Position numbers and translations under genes: made by a program
Assembly: GCA_019654215.1 (NCBI GenBank)
Contig: BPDI01000029.1
Coordinates: forward strand, 1 to 38,542
Direction of reading: 5' to 3'
Origin: Gammaproteobacteria bacterium
GTDB lineage: Bacteria > Pseudomonadota > Gammaproteobacteria > Pseudomonadales > Pseudohongiellaceae
Length of the DNA stretch: 38,542 nt
The notes under the pieces: model-generated
What the model saw: the letters and a program-made list of their open reading frames with translations, nothing else
Databases searched by the model: none
Told to the model about the DNA's origin: nothing
Shown here: piece after piece, positions 1-9,546 of the stretch
Layout of the letters: every line of letters starts with the position of its first letter
Position numbering within the stretch: the stretch's first letter is position 1

Positions 1-1100
1 GTATGTTTTAACTGGCTGATAGATCTACGTAGATGTCAACGGAAAGGCCCTTTTTTTTTGCCTCATACTCCGTTACACCACAAGTACCAAATTTGGGTGG
101 CAGAATACTGCGTCGGTATATTTTGGTACCTATAGCGCTGGATTTGCCGGAAAATAAAGATCGAGCAACAAGTTGCCCCTCAGCCAAAGCAACTGGAGTT
201 AATGCCACGCGGTCGACCACGTCGCCAACAGCATAAATATTAGGTTCAGCGGTCTGAAGATGGCGTTGACGACAACGGCACCGTTATCGAGAGTTTTACA
301 TTAACGTTTTCCAGGCCCAAATCAGCTGTTAATGGTTTTTTTCCCCGTGCAGAAAGCACGCAATCGACTTCATCTCACAGCCGGTTCAAAAAAACCCGTA
401 AACCACGACTCTTAACTTTTTGGGTCACATTTGTTTGCAACTTCATAGTGATCTGTTTGCCAATCCCCGCAGTAATAAAAGTCTAATTTCCTCATCAAAC
501 CCCCTTAATACTTGTTTCTGCGGTACTAAGAGTTGTATCGCAACCAAGACGGGAAAAAGGGTGGCAAACTCAACAGAAATGTAACCACCTCCCACAACTA
601 ACAATCGCTTTGGTAATTGATGCATCTCAAACACATCGTTTGAATTGATTACATGTTCGGAGCCTTCATATTCCGGCACCCAGGGCCATCCCCCGTGGCT
701 ATCAGGATATATTTTGTGAAACCGTTCGCCATCTACTTCAATGGTATGGGCATCTTTTATTCTCGCGCGGGCTGAAATACCTTAACCTCTTACTATCAAG
801 TATTGCCTTATATATGCCATTTAACCGGTAATTTCATGGTTTTTATTTTCTAGAAGAGTTTGCCAATTAAAGGACATTCCCGAAACATTCCAGCCAAATC
901 CAGGCTGTCTTCCATTCATCGCGATAATGGCGGCGTAGCTGAATAACTTTTTCGGACACAGCCAACATTGACACATGTACCCCCAAAGTAGCGTTCTTCA
1001 GCAACTGCCACTTTGGCACCTAATGAGGCCGCAATTCGGCGGCTCGAACCCCGCCAGATCCGGCGCCAATAACAAATAGATCGTAATCAAACTCTTCCAA
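1..1100 (-). CDS. gor: Glutathione-disulfide reductase, C-terminus cut by window edge, frameshifted
   Basis: NADPH-dependent flavoenzyme that reduces glutathione disulfide in the cytoplasm. Read from 1100 leftwards it starts [16 protein letters not shown] (FAD-binding GxGxxG), then reaches the redox disulfide motif [10 protein letters not shown] near 955-985. The NAD(P)-binding segment [15 protein letters not shown] lies near 560-610, and the late FAD-contact region is [19 protein letters not shown] near 165-235. The start chosen is TTG at 1100, with GAGGA nine bases upstream; no ATG fits. Single-base breaks interrupt it, for example one C lost just after the CxxxxC motif, one in the middle and one near position 20. 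In the shifted frame the protein runs off the left edge, so the dimerisation domain and its catalytic His are outside the window. It diverges from the alkB-like gene. The family is certain; thioredoxin-like relatives such as Lpd are excluded by the VGCV motif and the C-terminal match. Confidence 0.9.
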
Positions 1101-1182
1101 TTTGCTGTATCCTCAGTGCTTTAGGGCGAAAAGCAGGCATTATGCCCTAGCTCACACGATAACCTATGGGGGTCAACGAAAC

Positions 1183-1795
1183 ATGCAAAGTGAATTATTC
1201 CTAGATAAGGAAGATTCCATGACCCAGCAAACCATGAATTGGGTGATGCCACTATCAAGGAATTTCCGTTCGCCTTTATAGACGAGCGTCGGAAAATTTT
1301 TAAGGGTTTATTAGATGAAATACCCTGGCAACAGGACACTCTATGGATAGCTGGCAGAAAAATTAAGTGCCCCGTCTGCAATCTGGGTCGGAGACCCCGG
1401 TTCAAATTATGGATATTCAGGCATTCGGCTGACCCCCAAACCTTGGACAGGTACTGTACTAATGATAAAGGAGCGCGTGAATCCCTAACTAATGAGCAAT
1501 TTAACTCTGTCCTGCTAAATTATTATCGAGATGGCCAGGACAGTGTTTCCTGGCATGCTGATGATGAAAAAGAATTAGGCCGATACCCCATTATCGCCTC
1601 AGTATCGTTTGGAGCTCATAGAAGTTCCAATTTCGACCAAAAGCAAAAGATGATAAGCGAAGGTTCCAAATCGAATTTCGTCACGGTAGCGTTTTGCTTA
1701 TGGGCAAACTCTACAAAATAAATGGCTGCATCAATTGCCTAAAATTTCTGGTTTAAAGAACAAGAGTTAATTTAACTTTTCGTAAAATTTACTAA
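1183..1795 (+). CDS. AlkB-like 2-oxoglutarate/Fe(II) dioxygenase, frameshifted
   Basis: Likely a nucleic-acid repair dioxygenase that uses 2-oxoglutarate, O2 and Fe(II) to demethylate damaged bases. After frame correction the family motifs appear in order: EIPWQQD, PRLQSWVGDPG, YGYSGIRLTPKPWT, FNSVLLNYYRDG (2-oxoglutarate contact), WHADDE (the HxD iron ligands), ASVSFGA, HGSVLLMG, WLHQLPK (distal His) and RVNLTFR (2-oxoglutarate-binding Arg), ending at TAA 1793-1795. At about 200 residues the length fits AlkB/ALKBH2-3-type proteins. At least six single-base losses are needed, most in runs such as CCCC, AAA and GGGG. No catalytic residue is missing. Start ATG 1183 is tentative because the first 20 codons are not conserved. 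lhgO follows 39 bases downstream with no visible terminator between. Whether it prefers DNA or RNA cannot be told from sequence. Confidence 0.88.
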
Positions 1796-1834
1796 TCTTT
1801 TTGGGGAAAGGGGCTTAAATAAAATAGCGAAACC

Positions 1835-2971
1835 ATGGATAAGTTTGATGTTTGTATTGCGGGCGCGGGAGTAGTTGGATTAGCAATTGCGTACCAATTA
1901 TCACGAGCGACCAGCTACAAAAATAAATCAATTGTAATTATTGAGAAAGAGAATAGTTTTGGAAAAATCACTAGCAGTCGAAATAGTGAAGTTATCCATG
2001 CAGGATTTATTATGCAACTGATAGTCTCAAAGCCAAGTTATGCGTGACTGGAAAAACATTTACTTTACGCATATCTAAAAGAATTTAATGTACCCTATCG
2101 AAAAATGGGGAAGTTAATAGTTGCTCAAGAGGGCGAAGAAAGCATACTGCAAGGAATAAACGCAAAAGAAATTTGGGAAAATGATGTAACAGACTTAAAG
2201 TTTATTGAGAGCAATAACCTTCAAAAGGGTTTTAACCCAACATTAAAGGAAGTGCGGCGTTATTTTCTCCTTCAACCGGTATAGTCGATGTGCATACTTA
2301 TATGCAAAGCTTACTTTTTCAAGCAGAAAAAAATGGAGTTTCTTTTTCCCCTTTTACAGAAATTAAATCAGTCGAGTTTAATTTAGGCTCATTCAAAGTT
2401 TCATCTATCCTTAATCATGATAACAGCCTTGAGGATTACAAGTTCGAATGTAATCAATTTGTAAATTGCGCAGGTATAGATGCTCAACAATTATCAAGCC
2501 ATATAAAAGGTGTTAGTAAAGAGCATATACCACGCTTATATCTCTGCAAGGGGGATTACTTTACATATTCGGGTCCTAGTCCATTTGAACATTTGATCTA
2601 CCCTATTCCTGAAGCTAATCACATGGGTCTCGGCATTCACTCAACTGTAGATATTGGCGGGCAAACACGCTTCGGTCCAGATGCGACTTATGTAGAAGAA
2701 CTAAATTACAATATAGATGCGTCAAAAGGTCAGAGAATTTTTCAAGCTATTCAAAAATATTTTCCTGGAATCGATAATTCTAAACTACACCCTGCATATG
2801 CTGGAATTAGACCTAAAATTGCTGGCCCGGGAGAACCTGCAGCAGATTTTCAGATACATGGAGCCGACATTCATGGGGTTTCGGGACTGGTTCAACTCTT
2901 CGGTATCGAGCCCTCCAGGATTAACATCCAGCCTCGCCATTGGTAACCATGTAGCAGATTTACTAGAATAG
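1835..2971 (+). CDS. lhgO: L-2-hydroxyglutarate oxidase/dehydrogenase family, frameshifted
   Basis: FAD-dependent enzyme that oxidises L-2-hydroxyglutarate to 2-oxoglutarate, normally passing electrons to the membrane quinone pool. It starts MDKFDVCIAGAGVVGLAIA (Rossmann FAD motif), then TSSRNSEVIHAG, the family signature near residue 50. It continues YATDSLKAKLCVTGKHLLYAY, SAALFSPSTGIVDVHTY, FVNCAGIDAQQLSSHI, CKGDYFTYSG and HLIYPIPEANHMGLGIH, with FGPDATYVEE, YAGIRPKIAGPG and a C-terminal ESPGLTSSLAIGNHVADLLE. About 378 residues matches the family. Frame changes lie near 2015, 2050, 2255 and 2905. The ribosome site is poor: a G-rich run sits about 20 bases upstream of the ATG. Its 3' end converges on holB with 18 bases between the stops. 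A general glycine-oxidase-like FAD enzyme is the alternative, but the TSSRNSEVIHAG block favours LhgO. Confidence 0.87.
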
Positions 2972-2989
2972 AATCAATTAACAATTCCA

Positions 2990-4005
2990 TTACTGAAAAG
3001 TTCTGAGCTGACTCCAACGCCACAACAATGACTCTACTATGAGTTGAGGATTAGGGTTTGCCCCGCTCATAAGTCGCCGCTGCGATTCGAGAACCTGCTC
3101 ATAGAACCGCATTAAACTCAATAGTATTTGTTGATAGGCCACCTCTTTACCCGGAACAACTCAAGAAGTATTGCCTGATGCGACTCTATTTCACTGGGTT
3201 GCTGATTTATTAGAAGATGTTTAATTAACATTGTCGAAACTTCCCGCAAATAACCAATTACCTCGGTTTCTCCTAATTTTGTGGCCAATCCCACCGTAGC
3301 CTGAATACTGGTTTTCCCTGAAGTGAGCTGAGTAAGCTTTTGTAAAAACTGTTGTTGATTATCCAAACCACCGGATCGCGCTAAGTCTAATGCAAGCAGT
3401 GGACAATTTCCGGCAGCGATTGCTAAAGACTGAGGATCCTCTTGATCTGTAATCTGTTGCTTAAGCCAATCTACAGCCTCTATATTTGAAGGCGTAGGCA
3501 TAATTAACTTCTGACAACGACTTCTAATGGTTGCTGGTAATGAACCTGGCAAATGAGATAGTAGGAATATATACGTAGAGGAAGTAGGTTCTTCCAGGGT
3601 TTTTAATAAAGCATTCGCTGCTGCAGTATTCATATGGTGAGCATCTGCTATTAATGTAATCTTTGCCCTTCCACCTTGGCTAGTTTGCATAAGAGAATCG
3701 GAGAGAGAACGAATCTGTTCTATCTTGATGTCCCTACTTCCTTCTTCCACTAAGATTTTTATTATATCTGGATGCCCGGACTCTCCTCCTAGCAGACAAT
3801 TTTTACACTTACCGCAAGCTACATCTTTATTTGGTAACAGACACATTACAAATTTTGCGAAAGCATTAGCAAATAGATTTTTCCCAGTACCTCTTGATCC
3901 TGATATCAGATATGCATGCGCTAACTGCTGCGACTGAAACTGACTGTAGAGATTACTCCAAAGCGTCTTTTGCCAAGGGAATGGTGGTTGCTCTTTTAAT
4001 TTCAT
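2990..4005 (-). CDS. holB: DNA polymerase III delta-prime subunit, one frameshift near the C-terminus
   Basis: Clamp-loader subunit that helps load the beta sliding clamp. Visible features: FPWQKTLWSNL near the N-terminus, AHAYLISGSRGTGKN (P-loop region), a four-cysteine zinc module ending CGKCKNC near residues 50-65, HPDIIKI, IRSLSDSLMQTSQGGRAKI, the LLKTLEEP block near residue 135 and the SRC motif in TIRSRCQKL. The uninterrupted frame stops at 3118, but the next frame continues EVAYQQILLSLMRFYEQVL and NPNPQLIVESLLWRW, typical of the delta-prime tail, to TAA at 2990. One base is therefore missing near 3150 and the true length is about 338 residues. It follows tmk with 10 bases between. The pilZ and tatD genes that often come next in relatives are absent. 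Confidence 0.95.
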
Positions 4006-4015
4006 TAGTCTTTCA

Positions 4016-4646
4016 TTAATCGACCAATAACCTCTTATCCAAAAGATTGATAATGTCCGCTCTCACTTGCTCGATGCTTTGGCCAGCATTAATGACAAAA
4101 CATCTATCTGGATTACTTATTGCGATATCTAAATATGCAGATCTTACTTTTTCAAAGAATTCGTCTTTCTCGGTTTCGAATCGATCTAATTCGCCTCTTT
4201 CTTTGGCGCGAACCAGACCAGCTTCAGGATCCAGATCTAGAATTATTGTTAGATCCGGACGTAATTCTCCTTGAACCATGGATTCTAATTCTGCAATTAC
4301 CGAAGTCTTTAGCCCCCTCCCTCCACCCTGGTATGCATAAGTCGCATCTGTAAATCGATCACAAATGACCGATCTTCCATTTTCAAGAGCGGGCTGAATA
4401 ACCTTTTCTATATGTTGAGCCCGAGCAGCGAAAATTAATAGTAATTCGGTTAGTTCCCGCCGGCGCGTCATCACTAATTTCAAGAGGAGTCTGCGTATTT
4501 TTTTTCCCCTAAAACAGTGCCACCTGGCTCTCTGGTTACCACGAAATCGATTTCTTTCCTACTAAATACTGTTTAATCGCTTCTATATTAGTACTCTTTC
4601 CCGCACCTTCCACGCCTTCAATAGAGATAAATTTTCCTCTGCTCAT
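4016..4646 (-). CDS. tmk: Thymidylate kinase, N-terminal frameshifts
   Basis: Phosphorylates dTMP to dTDP using ATP. From ATG 4646 it reads [19 protein letters not shown], containing the P-loop [10 protein letters not shown] frame change near 4545 leads to [13 protein letters not shown], the TREPGGT substrate block; another near 4490 leads to [23 protein letters not shown]. The long clean part has the DR[FY] motif [20 protein letters not shown] and the acidic LID region near ERGELDRFE. About 209 residues is the normal length. Its ATG overlaps the mltG stop (ATGA), a sign of coupled translation, and holB follows directly. Both breaks fall in an essential gene and are best read as sequence errors. 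Confidence 0.95.
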
Positions 4647-5699
4647 TTTTTAGTTAACATCCCTTTCTGCGATTCCAGCTGAAACCCATTCACAGCGTCG
4701 TTATGTTCTTCCAGGGTGCTAGAAAAGTAGTGAGTCCCGTCTCCTCTAGATACGAAATATAAGTAGTCTGATGACAATGGATTCAAGCTTGCGTTTATTG
4801 ATTCGATACCGGCAAGTGCAATTGGCGTGGGTGGAAGACCATTAATACGATAAGTATTGTATGCGGTTTCCTCTAATAAATCTTCGCGTCTAATATCTCC
4901 GAGAACTCATCTCCCATTCCATAGATTACAGTGGGATCTGATTGCAAACGCATACCTAATTCAAGTCGGCGTACAAAAACACCAGCGATATGTCCTCGCT
5001 CACTTCCTCTAGCAGATTCCTTCTCTATGATAGAAGCCATAATCAAGGGATCATATGCGTCGTTGTAGGGAACGCTCCAAGTCGAGATTCCCAAGCTTCT
5101 GTTAATACTTCTTTCATTCTTTCATAAGCCCGGATCAGGATGTCGCTATCGGGAGCACCTCGAGTAAAAAAATAAGTGTCCGGGTAGAGCAATCCTTCAA
5201 CCGACTCCTCTTCCAGGTTTAAGGAGTCTGCTACTAATTCACCAGAACTACTATCCAACTTTCGTACAATATTAGAGTTACTCCAAATTTCATTGAGCGC
5301 TTGGTCAAGAGTCCAACCTTCGATCAGTGTAACCCTATATTGGCGGGTGTCCCCGGTTGTTATCTTTTTTAGAAACTCCATTGGAGTCATGCCTACTGTT
5401 AATTCATATTCACCAGTTTGAATTAAAACAGCGGGTTTCCCCGAATTCTGGCATACAAGGGCAGGTTGCGAGAACTACCAATTAAATCTCTCTTCTCAAG
5501 CTCATTAGCTACGCGCTTAATGAGCTTCCGGATTCCACCATAATCGTAATAGACGTATCTTCGATTACCATAGGTTGATTTAAATTGTTTTTAAATATAT
5601 CCAGGCAAGCAATGGAATCAGGAAAATCAGCATCAATAGACTTAGAGCTGACACAATCCATTTTTTCTTCAAGAAGTAGTCGATTTTAAATAGAGACAT
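4643..5699 (-). CDS. mltG: Endolytic murein transglycosylase, frameshifted
   Basis: Inner-membrane lytic transglycosylase that cuts nascent peptidoglycan and is thought to end glycan strands. The N-terminus MSLFKIDYFLKKKW is followed by one membrane helix (VSALSLLMLIFLIPLLAWIY). Next come a LysM-like region (VESGSSLKRVANELEKRDLI), YELTVGMTPMEFL, LIEGWTLDQAL, GLLYPDTYFF and the catalytic block IIEKESARGSERG, whose first Glu after II is the likely acid. SDPTVIYGMG, YNTYRINGLPPTPIALAG and YLYFVSRGDGTHYFS complete the family pattern. Breaks occur near 5585, 5500, 5455, 5060 and 4895. It sits between fabF and tmk. Gammaproteobacteria commonly have pabC before mltG; here only 73 bases separate mltG from the fabF stop. 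Confidence 0.93.
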
Positions 5700-5772
5700 G
5701 CTTCGTTTCACTCGTAACCCAAGGAAACGTTACCACTTTATTTTGGTTTAAGCACGACGACGGCGGCGAGTA

Positions 5773-7013
5773 TTAGCAGTATTTAGAAAAGATTAGACTT
5801 CCATTAGTCCCGCCAAAACCAAATGAATTCGAAAGCACAACGTTTAGCGATTGCTCTCTGGTTGTGTGAGGAACATAGTCTAAATCACATTCTTCATCGG
5901 GATTATCTAGATTTATGGTTGGCGAAATGACCTTGTCTCTGATTGATAGCACTGAAACTATCGCCTCGGCTGCTCCGGAGGCACCTAGCAAATGACCTAT
6001 CATGGATTTGGTGGAGCTTACCGCAAGATTGTATGCATGATCTTTAAACACCGACTTAATTGCTTGAGTCTCGGCGATATCCCCAGCGGGTGTTGAGGTG
6101 CCATGCGCATTGATGTAATCCACTTGATCAGGATTCATTCCTGCACTGCGCAATGCATTGGCCATACATAGTGCTGCACCGGCTCCCCCTTCTGAAGGGG
6201 CCGTCATATGGTAGGCATCGCCGCTCATACCGAAACCGGAAATCTCAGCGTAAATGTTTGCGCCACGCTTTTGCGCATGCTCTAGTTCTTCTAGAACCAT
6301 AATGCCGGCGCCATCACTTAACACAAATCCATCCCTATCCCTATCCCAAGGCCGGCTAGCATACTGTGGCCCGTCGTTGCGTGTCGATAATGCCCGCGCT
6401 GCGCAAAAACCGGCCAATCCCACGGTGAAGTAGACATCTCTGCCCCACCTACCAACATAACGTCTGCTTGATTATTGGTAATTATATTGGAAGCCAAACC
6501 GATATTATGAGTACCAGTCGTGCACGCAGTAGTGACCGCGACATTAGGACCTCTTAGTCCATAGCGGATAGATAAGTTTCCAGCGATCATATTTATGATC
6601 GAGCCGGGAACAAAAAACGGAGAAACTTTGCGGGGCCCAGAGTCTTTAACTTGTATAGAGGTTTCTTCGATAGTTTTAATACCACCAATACCTGAGCCAA
6701 TTGCTACCCCTGCACGCTCATTATCGATTGTCGATATATCGATCCCTGAATCATTGATTGCCTGTACGCCAGCAGCAATTCCGTACTGCATGAATTCGTC
6801 CATGCGTCTGGCTTCCTTAATTTCCATATATTCACTGCAATCAAAGTTTTTAATTGCTCCACCAAACTGAGTACTGAATGCACTCACGTCAAAATGGTCA
6901 AGAGTTTCAATTCCACTCTTACCGTTCTTAATCGCATCCCATGAAGTGTTAAGATCATTACCGAGAGGAGTAATTAATCCCATTCCGGTAATAACAACTC
7001 TTCTAGTATTCAA
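5773..7013 (-). CDS. fabF: 3-oxoacyl-ACP synthase II (KASII), one frameshift
   Basis: Condenses malonyl-ACP with acyl-ACP in fatty-acid elongation. [15 protein letters not shown] opens the protein. The nucleophile Cys lies in [12 protein letters not shown] near residue 165, and the two His are in [12 protein letters not shown] and [14 protein letters not shown]. The tail is [15 protein letters not shown]. About 413 residues is standard. A single G is lost near 6424 (SP to VGLAGF), splitting it in two. The start is TTG at 7013: AGGAG lies seven bases upstream (7021-7025) and the family N-terminus begins there. It follows acpP across a 93-base gap that holds a hairpin, so its expression is probably lower than that of acpP. 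FabB is excluded by the neighbour acpP and by the sequence. Confidence 0.96.
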
Positions 7014-7052
7014 GGGGAGTCTCCTATCTCAATTGCATCTAGCCAGATAAAC

Positions 7053-7089
7053 AAAAGCTACTCCAGAATGCTCCAGAGTAGCTTTTTTT
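7053..7089 (-). terminator. Hairpin with T-run between acpP and fabF, likely attenuator
   Basis: An 11-base-pair perfect stem (7053-7063 with 7076-7086) encloses a 12-base loop. In the minus direction the stem is followed by TTTTGTTT, in the plus direction by seven Ts. For minus-strand transcripts leaving acpP this would be a partly leaky intrinsic terminator. It lies after the acpP stop and before the fabF ribosome site. Confidence 0.7.
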
Positions 7090-7106
7090 CTTGCATCAAT
7101 TAAAAC

Positions 7107-7340
7107 TTAGAGGTGTTCGTTGATATAGTCGCAGGCAAGCTGGACTGTAGTGATTTTTTCAGCTTCCTCATCAGGAATTTCTGTCTCGAATTCCTCTTCC
7201 AAAGCCATTACCAATTCGACGGTATCTAAAGAATCAGCGCCTAAATCTTCCACAAATGAAGCTGAAGGTTTCACTTCGTCTTCCTTTGCGCCAAGCTGTT
7301 CGCAGACAATTTTCTTAACGCGATCTTCAATGCTACTCAT
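7107..7340 (-). CDS. acpP: Acyl carrier protein
   Basis: Small acidic carrier that holds growing acyl chains on a 4'-phosphopantetheine arm. It has 77 residues, [17 protein letters not shown] to the end, with the modification motif [18 protein letters not shown]; the Ser of DSL near residue 37 carries the arm. The gene is intact. AGGAG lies 12 bases upstream of ATG 7340. The 224 bases between it and fabG are AT-rich and probably carry an extra acpP promoter, since acpP usually needs far more protein than its neighbours; I saw no near-consensus one. The hairpin behind it would also favour acpP over fabF. Confidence 0.98.
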   Translation of the reverse strand: MSSIEDRVKKIVCEQLGAKEDEVKPSASFVEDLGADSLDTVELVMALEEEFETEIPDEEAEKITTVQLACDYINEHL

Positions 7341-7564
7341 ATCTTTTATTAGCTCCTAATTCTTTGTTTCTTAAGGTTTTTTTTAATTCCACCCTGTCAC
7401 GATTGAGTCGCAGCGGGCCAACCTTATAAATCAGAGACGCGATTTTACCTCTATTTTGGGTAGTTGTAATGTTTAAATTACAAATTAAATTTGCACCTTA
7501 TTTGTTTAAATTTTAATCAAATTCTGGTAGGCAATTGCTCCGGTTTTTACTCAGTAAAAGAGCT

Positions 7565-8305
7565 TCAAGCCATATACATACCGCCATTAACATGTACTGT
7601 TTCCCCTGTTATATAAGCACCTTTTTGAGAAGCTAAAAATCCAACGACGGATGCAATTTCTTCCGGTTGACCAAGTCTGGCAAGGGGAATTTGAGACAAC
7701 AATGCCTCAGTTTGTTGTGCTGGTAATTCACGAGTCATATCGGTGTCGATAAACCCCGGTGCAACAGCGTTAACAGTTATCCCTCGAGAACCAATCTCTT
7801 TTGCTACAGATCTCGTAAATCCTTCTACGCCTGCTTTCGAGGCACAATAATTAGACTGCCCTGCATTACCACTCGAACCTACAACGGAAGAGATATTAAT
7901 TATTCTGCCCCAGCGCGCACGGGTCATTCCTTTTAAACATGCTTTGGTAACGCGATACATTGAGCCAAGATTCGTCTCAATAACTTCATGCCATTCATCA
8001 TTTTTCATTCGCATTAACAAGTTATCGCGAGTTATTCCTGCATTATTTACAAGAATTTCTGGCGTGCCGTACTTATCAATAATTGTTTCTATGAGATTTG
8101 TAACAGAATTATCAGAGGAAACATTGGCACTAAGTCCCTCGCCAGTCACACCAGCAGCAATTAAGTATTCACTTATTGCATGCGCTCCATTATCAGTGGT
8201 CGCTGTACCTATAACAGTGCAGCCTTGTTGAGCAAGCTCCAACGCAATCGCTTTTCCGATACCTCTGCTTGCCCCAGTTACCAGAGCGATCTTTGACTCG
8301 CTCAT
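7565..8305 (-). CDS. fabG: 3-oxoacyl-ACP reductase
   Basis: NADPH-dependent reductase of the fatty-acid cycle, SDR family. TGASRGIG near residue 10 binds the cofactor, NNAG near residue 88 is the structural motif, and the catalytic Ser lies in NISSVVG. Tyr and Lys are in YCASKAG near 150-156, and NAVAPGFIDTDMT and the C-terminal GETVHVNGGMYM are FabG-specific. It has 246 residues and is intact. AAGGAG nine bases before ATG 8305 supports the start. It lies 34 bases after fabD in the same operon. A short inverted repeat (TTTTAC/GTAAAA) sits just past its stop; it is too small to call a terminator. Confidence 0.98.
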   Translation of the reverse strand: MSESKIALVTGASRGIGKAIALELAQQGCTVIGTATTDNGAHAISEYLIAAGVTGEGLSANVSSDNSVTNLIETIIDKYGTPEILVNNAGITRDNLLMRMKNDEWHEVIETNLGSMYRVTKACLKGMTRARWGRIINISSVVGSSGNAGQSNYCASKAGVEGFTRSVAKEIGSRGITVNAVAPGFIDTDMTRELPAQQTEALLSQIPLARLGQPEEIASVVGFLASQKGAYITGETVHVNGGMYMA

Positions 8306-8339
8306 TCAATACTGCTCCTTTCGTTTATGTTTCGGTCTA

Positions 8340-9267
8340 TCAACCTGATATTTCAGCAATTGCAGAATCAAGAATCGCGTTGCCATCACTGCCAAAACAT
8401 TGAATTTCCGATTCGATGCGTCTAATTAATCCGCTTAAAACCTTGCCCGGGCCACATTCGACCACCTTATTGACACCAGATTTATGAATAAGTTGCACGC
8501 AATCCAGCCAGAGCACGGGTGAGCAGAGTTGCTTGACCAGGTTCTTTTTAATTTCTGCCGGATCTTCCTCTATCTGAGCGTTTACATTTTGCACAACGGC
8601 AATGCTAGGCGCATTAACTTGTACTTCTGCAAGTTTTTCTTCGAGTTTCTCAGCGCAGGCAGCATTAGCGCGCAGTGGAAGGTACACTTACCTTAAGTGG
8701 CAGCGCCCGCTTTGCTCCTGCTTCCTTACAGAGCTCGATTGCTTTATCTACAGCGGACGCTTTACCTGCAATAACTGTCTGACCAGGAGAATTAATGTTG
8801 CTGCAGAAACTACTCCTTCTTCTACCACCCACATATCTCATCAATTTGATAGTTTTCCAAGCCAACGATTGCTGCCATTTTACCTTCTCCGGCAGGCACG
8901 GCGGACTGCATAAAATGCCCACGTGATGAACGATATTAACCGCGTCCTGAAAATCGATAACGTCGGCACAAACAAGTGCGGAATACTCTCCTAGACTATG
9001 GCCTGCCAATATAAAGGGCCCTTAGAGTAGATAGCTCACCCCAAAGACGCCAAATAGCAACCGAAGCAGTTAACAAGGCTGGCTGAGTGATATGGTTTGA
9101 TCGAGGTTATTGTAGGTGTCTTGCTGGCAAATTTCCCATAAGTCTAGCTGCACGCATCGGAAGCCTCTGTAAAAGTCGATTCAATAACGAAGATCGAGCT
9201 GAGAGCTCTCTGAGCATACCCAGTTTTGTGAGCCCTGCCCAGGAAAAACGAATCCGAATTTTTGCAT
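8340..9267 (-). CDS. fabD: Malonyl-CoA:ACP transacylase, frameshifted
   Basis: Moves malonyl from CoA to ACP, supplying elongation. From ATG 9267 it begins MQKFGFVFPGQGSQ, then (shifted) LDLWEICQQDTYNNLDQT and QPALLTASVAIWRLWGE. Next is the nucleophile elbow AGHSLGEYSALVCA, then GKMAAIVGLENYQIDEIC, NSPGQTVIAG and LPLKVSVPSTA. The last part reads EECGPGKVLSG-like VECGPGKVLSGLIRR. About 308 residues is normal. Breaks fall near 9220, 9140, 9085, 9020, 8910, 8815 and 8690, one of the densest error stretches here. AGGGAAG lies directly upstream of the ATG. In most relatives plsX, and often fabH, lies between rpmF and fabD; here rpmF ends only 57 bases upstream. Confidence 0.94.
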
Positions 9268-9324
9268 GCCTTCCCTATTGGCTATCTATAATTTGCAGTC
9301 GGCATCCTAAAATTGATAAAGAGC

Positions 9325-9507
9325 TTAATTATTCGTCGCCGAGATCCAGTGTTTCTTACCTTTATAGAATCCATCCGCCGTTACATGGTGGCGGCGGTGA
9401 ACTTCACCGGTAGTCTTATCGATAGATAGTGTGGGCCCAGGTAGGGAATCATGTGTACGCCGTTTATTGCGCTTAGAACGGGTCACTTTGCTCTTTTGAA
9501 CAGCCAT
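9325..9507 (-). CDS. rpmF: 50S ribosomal protein L32
   Basis: Large-subunit ribosomal protein, 60 residues, opening [20 protein letters not shown] and rich in Lys/Arg, with [16 protein letters not shown] near the end. The zinc-binding cysteines found in some L32 forms are absent, so this is the cysteine-free type. AGGAG (9514-9518) lies six bases before the ATG. It follows yceD, its usual partner, by 39 bases. Intact. Confidence 0.97.
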   Translation of the reverse strand: MAVQKSKVTRSKRNKRRTHDSLPGPTLSIDKTTGEVHRRHHVTADGFYKGKKHWISATNN

Positions 9508-9546
9508 TAGTAGCTCCTAATTAGATGCTTGTATATCCATAAAATT

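Noticed and set aside
1..3000. Pseudogene cluster (gor, alkB, lhgO)
   Set aside because: The same kind of break appears in essential genes throughout, and all active-site residues survive in the alternate frames; sequence error is more likely than decay.
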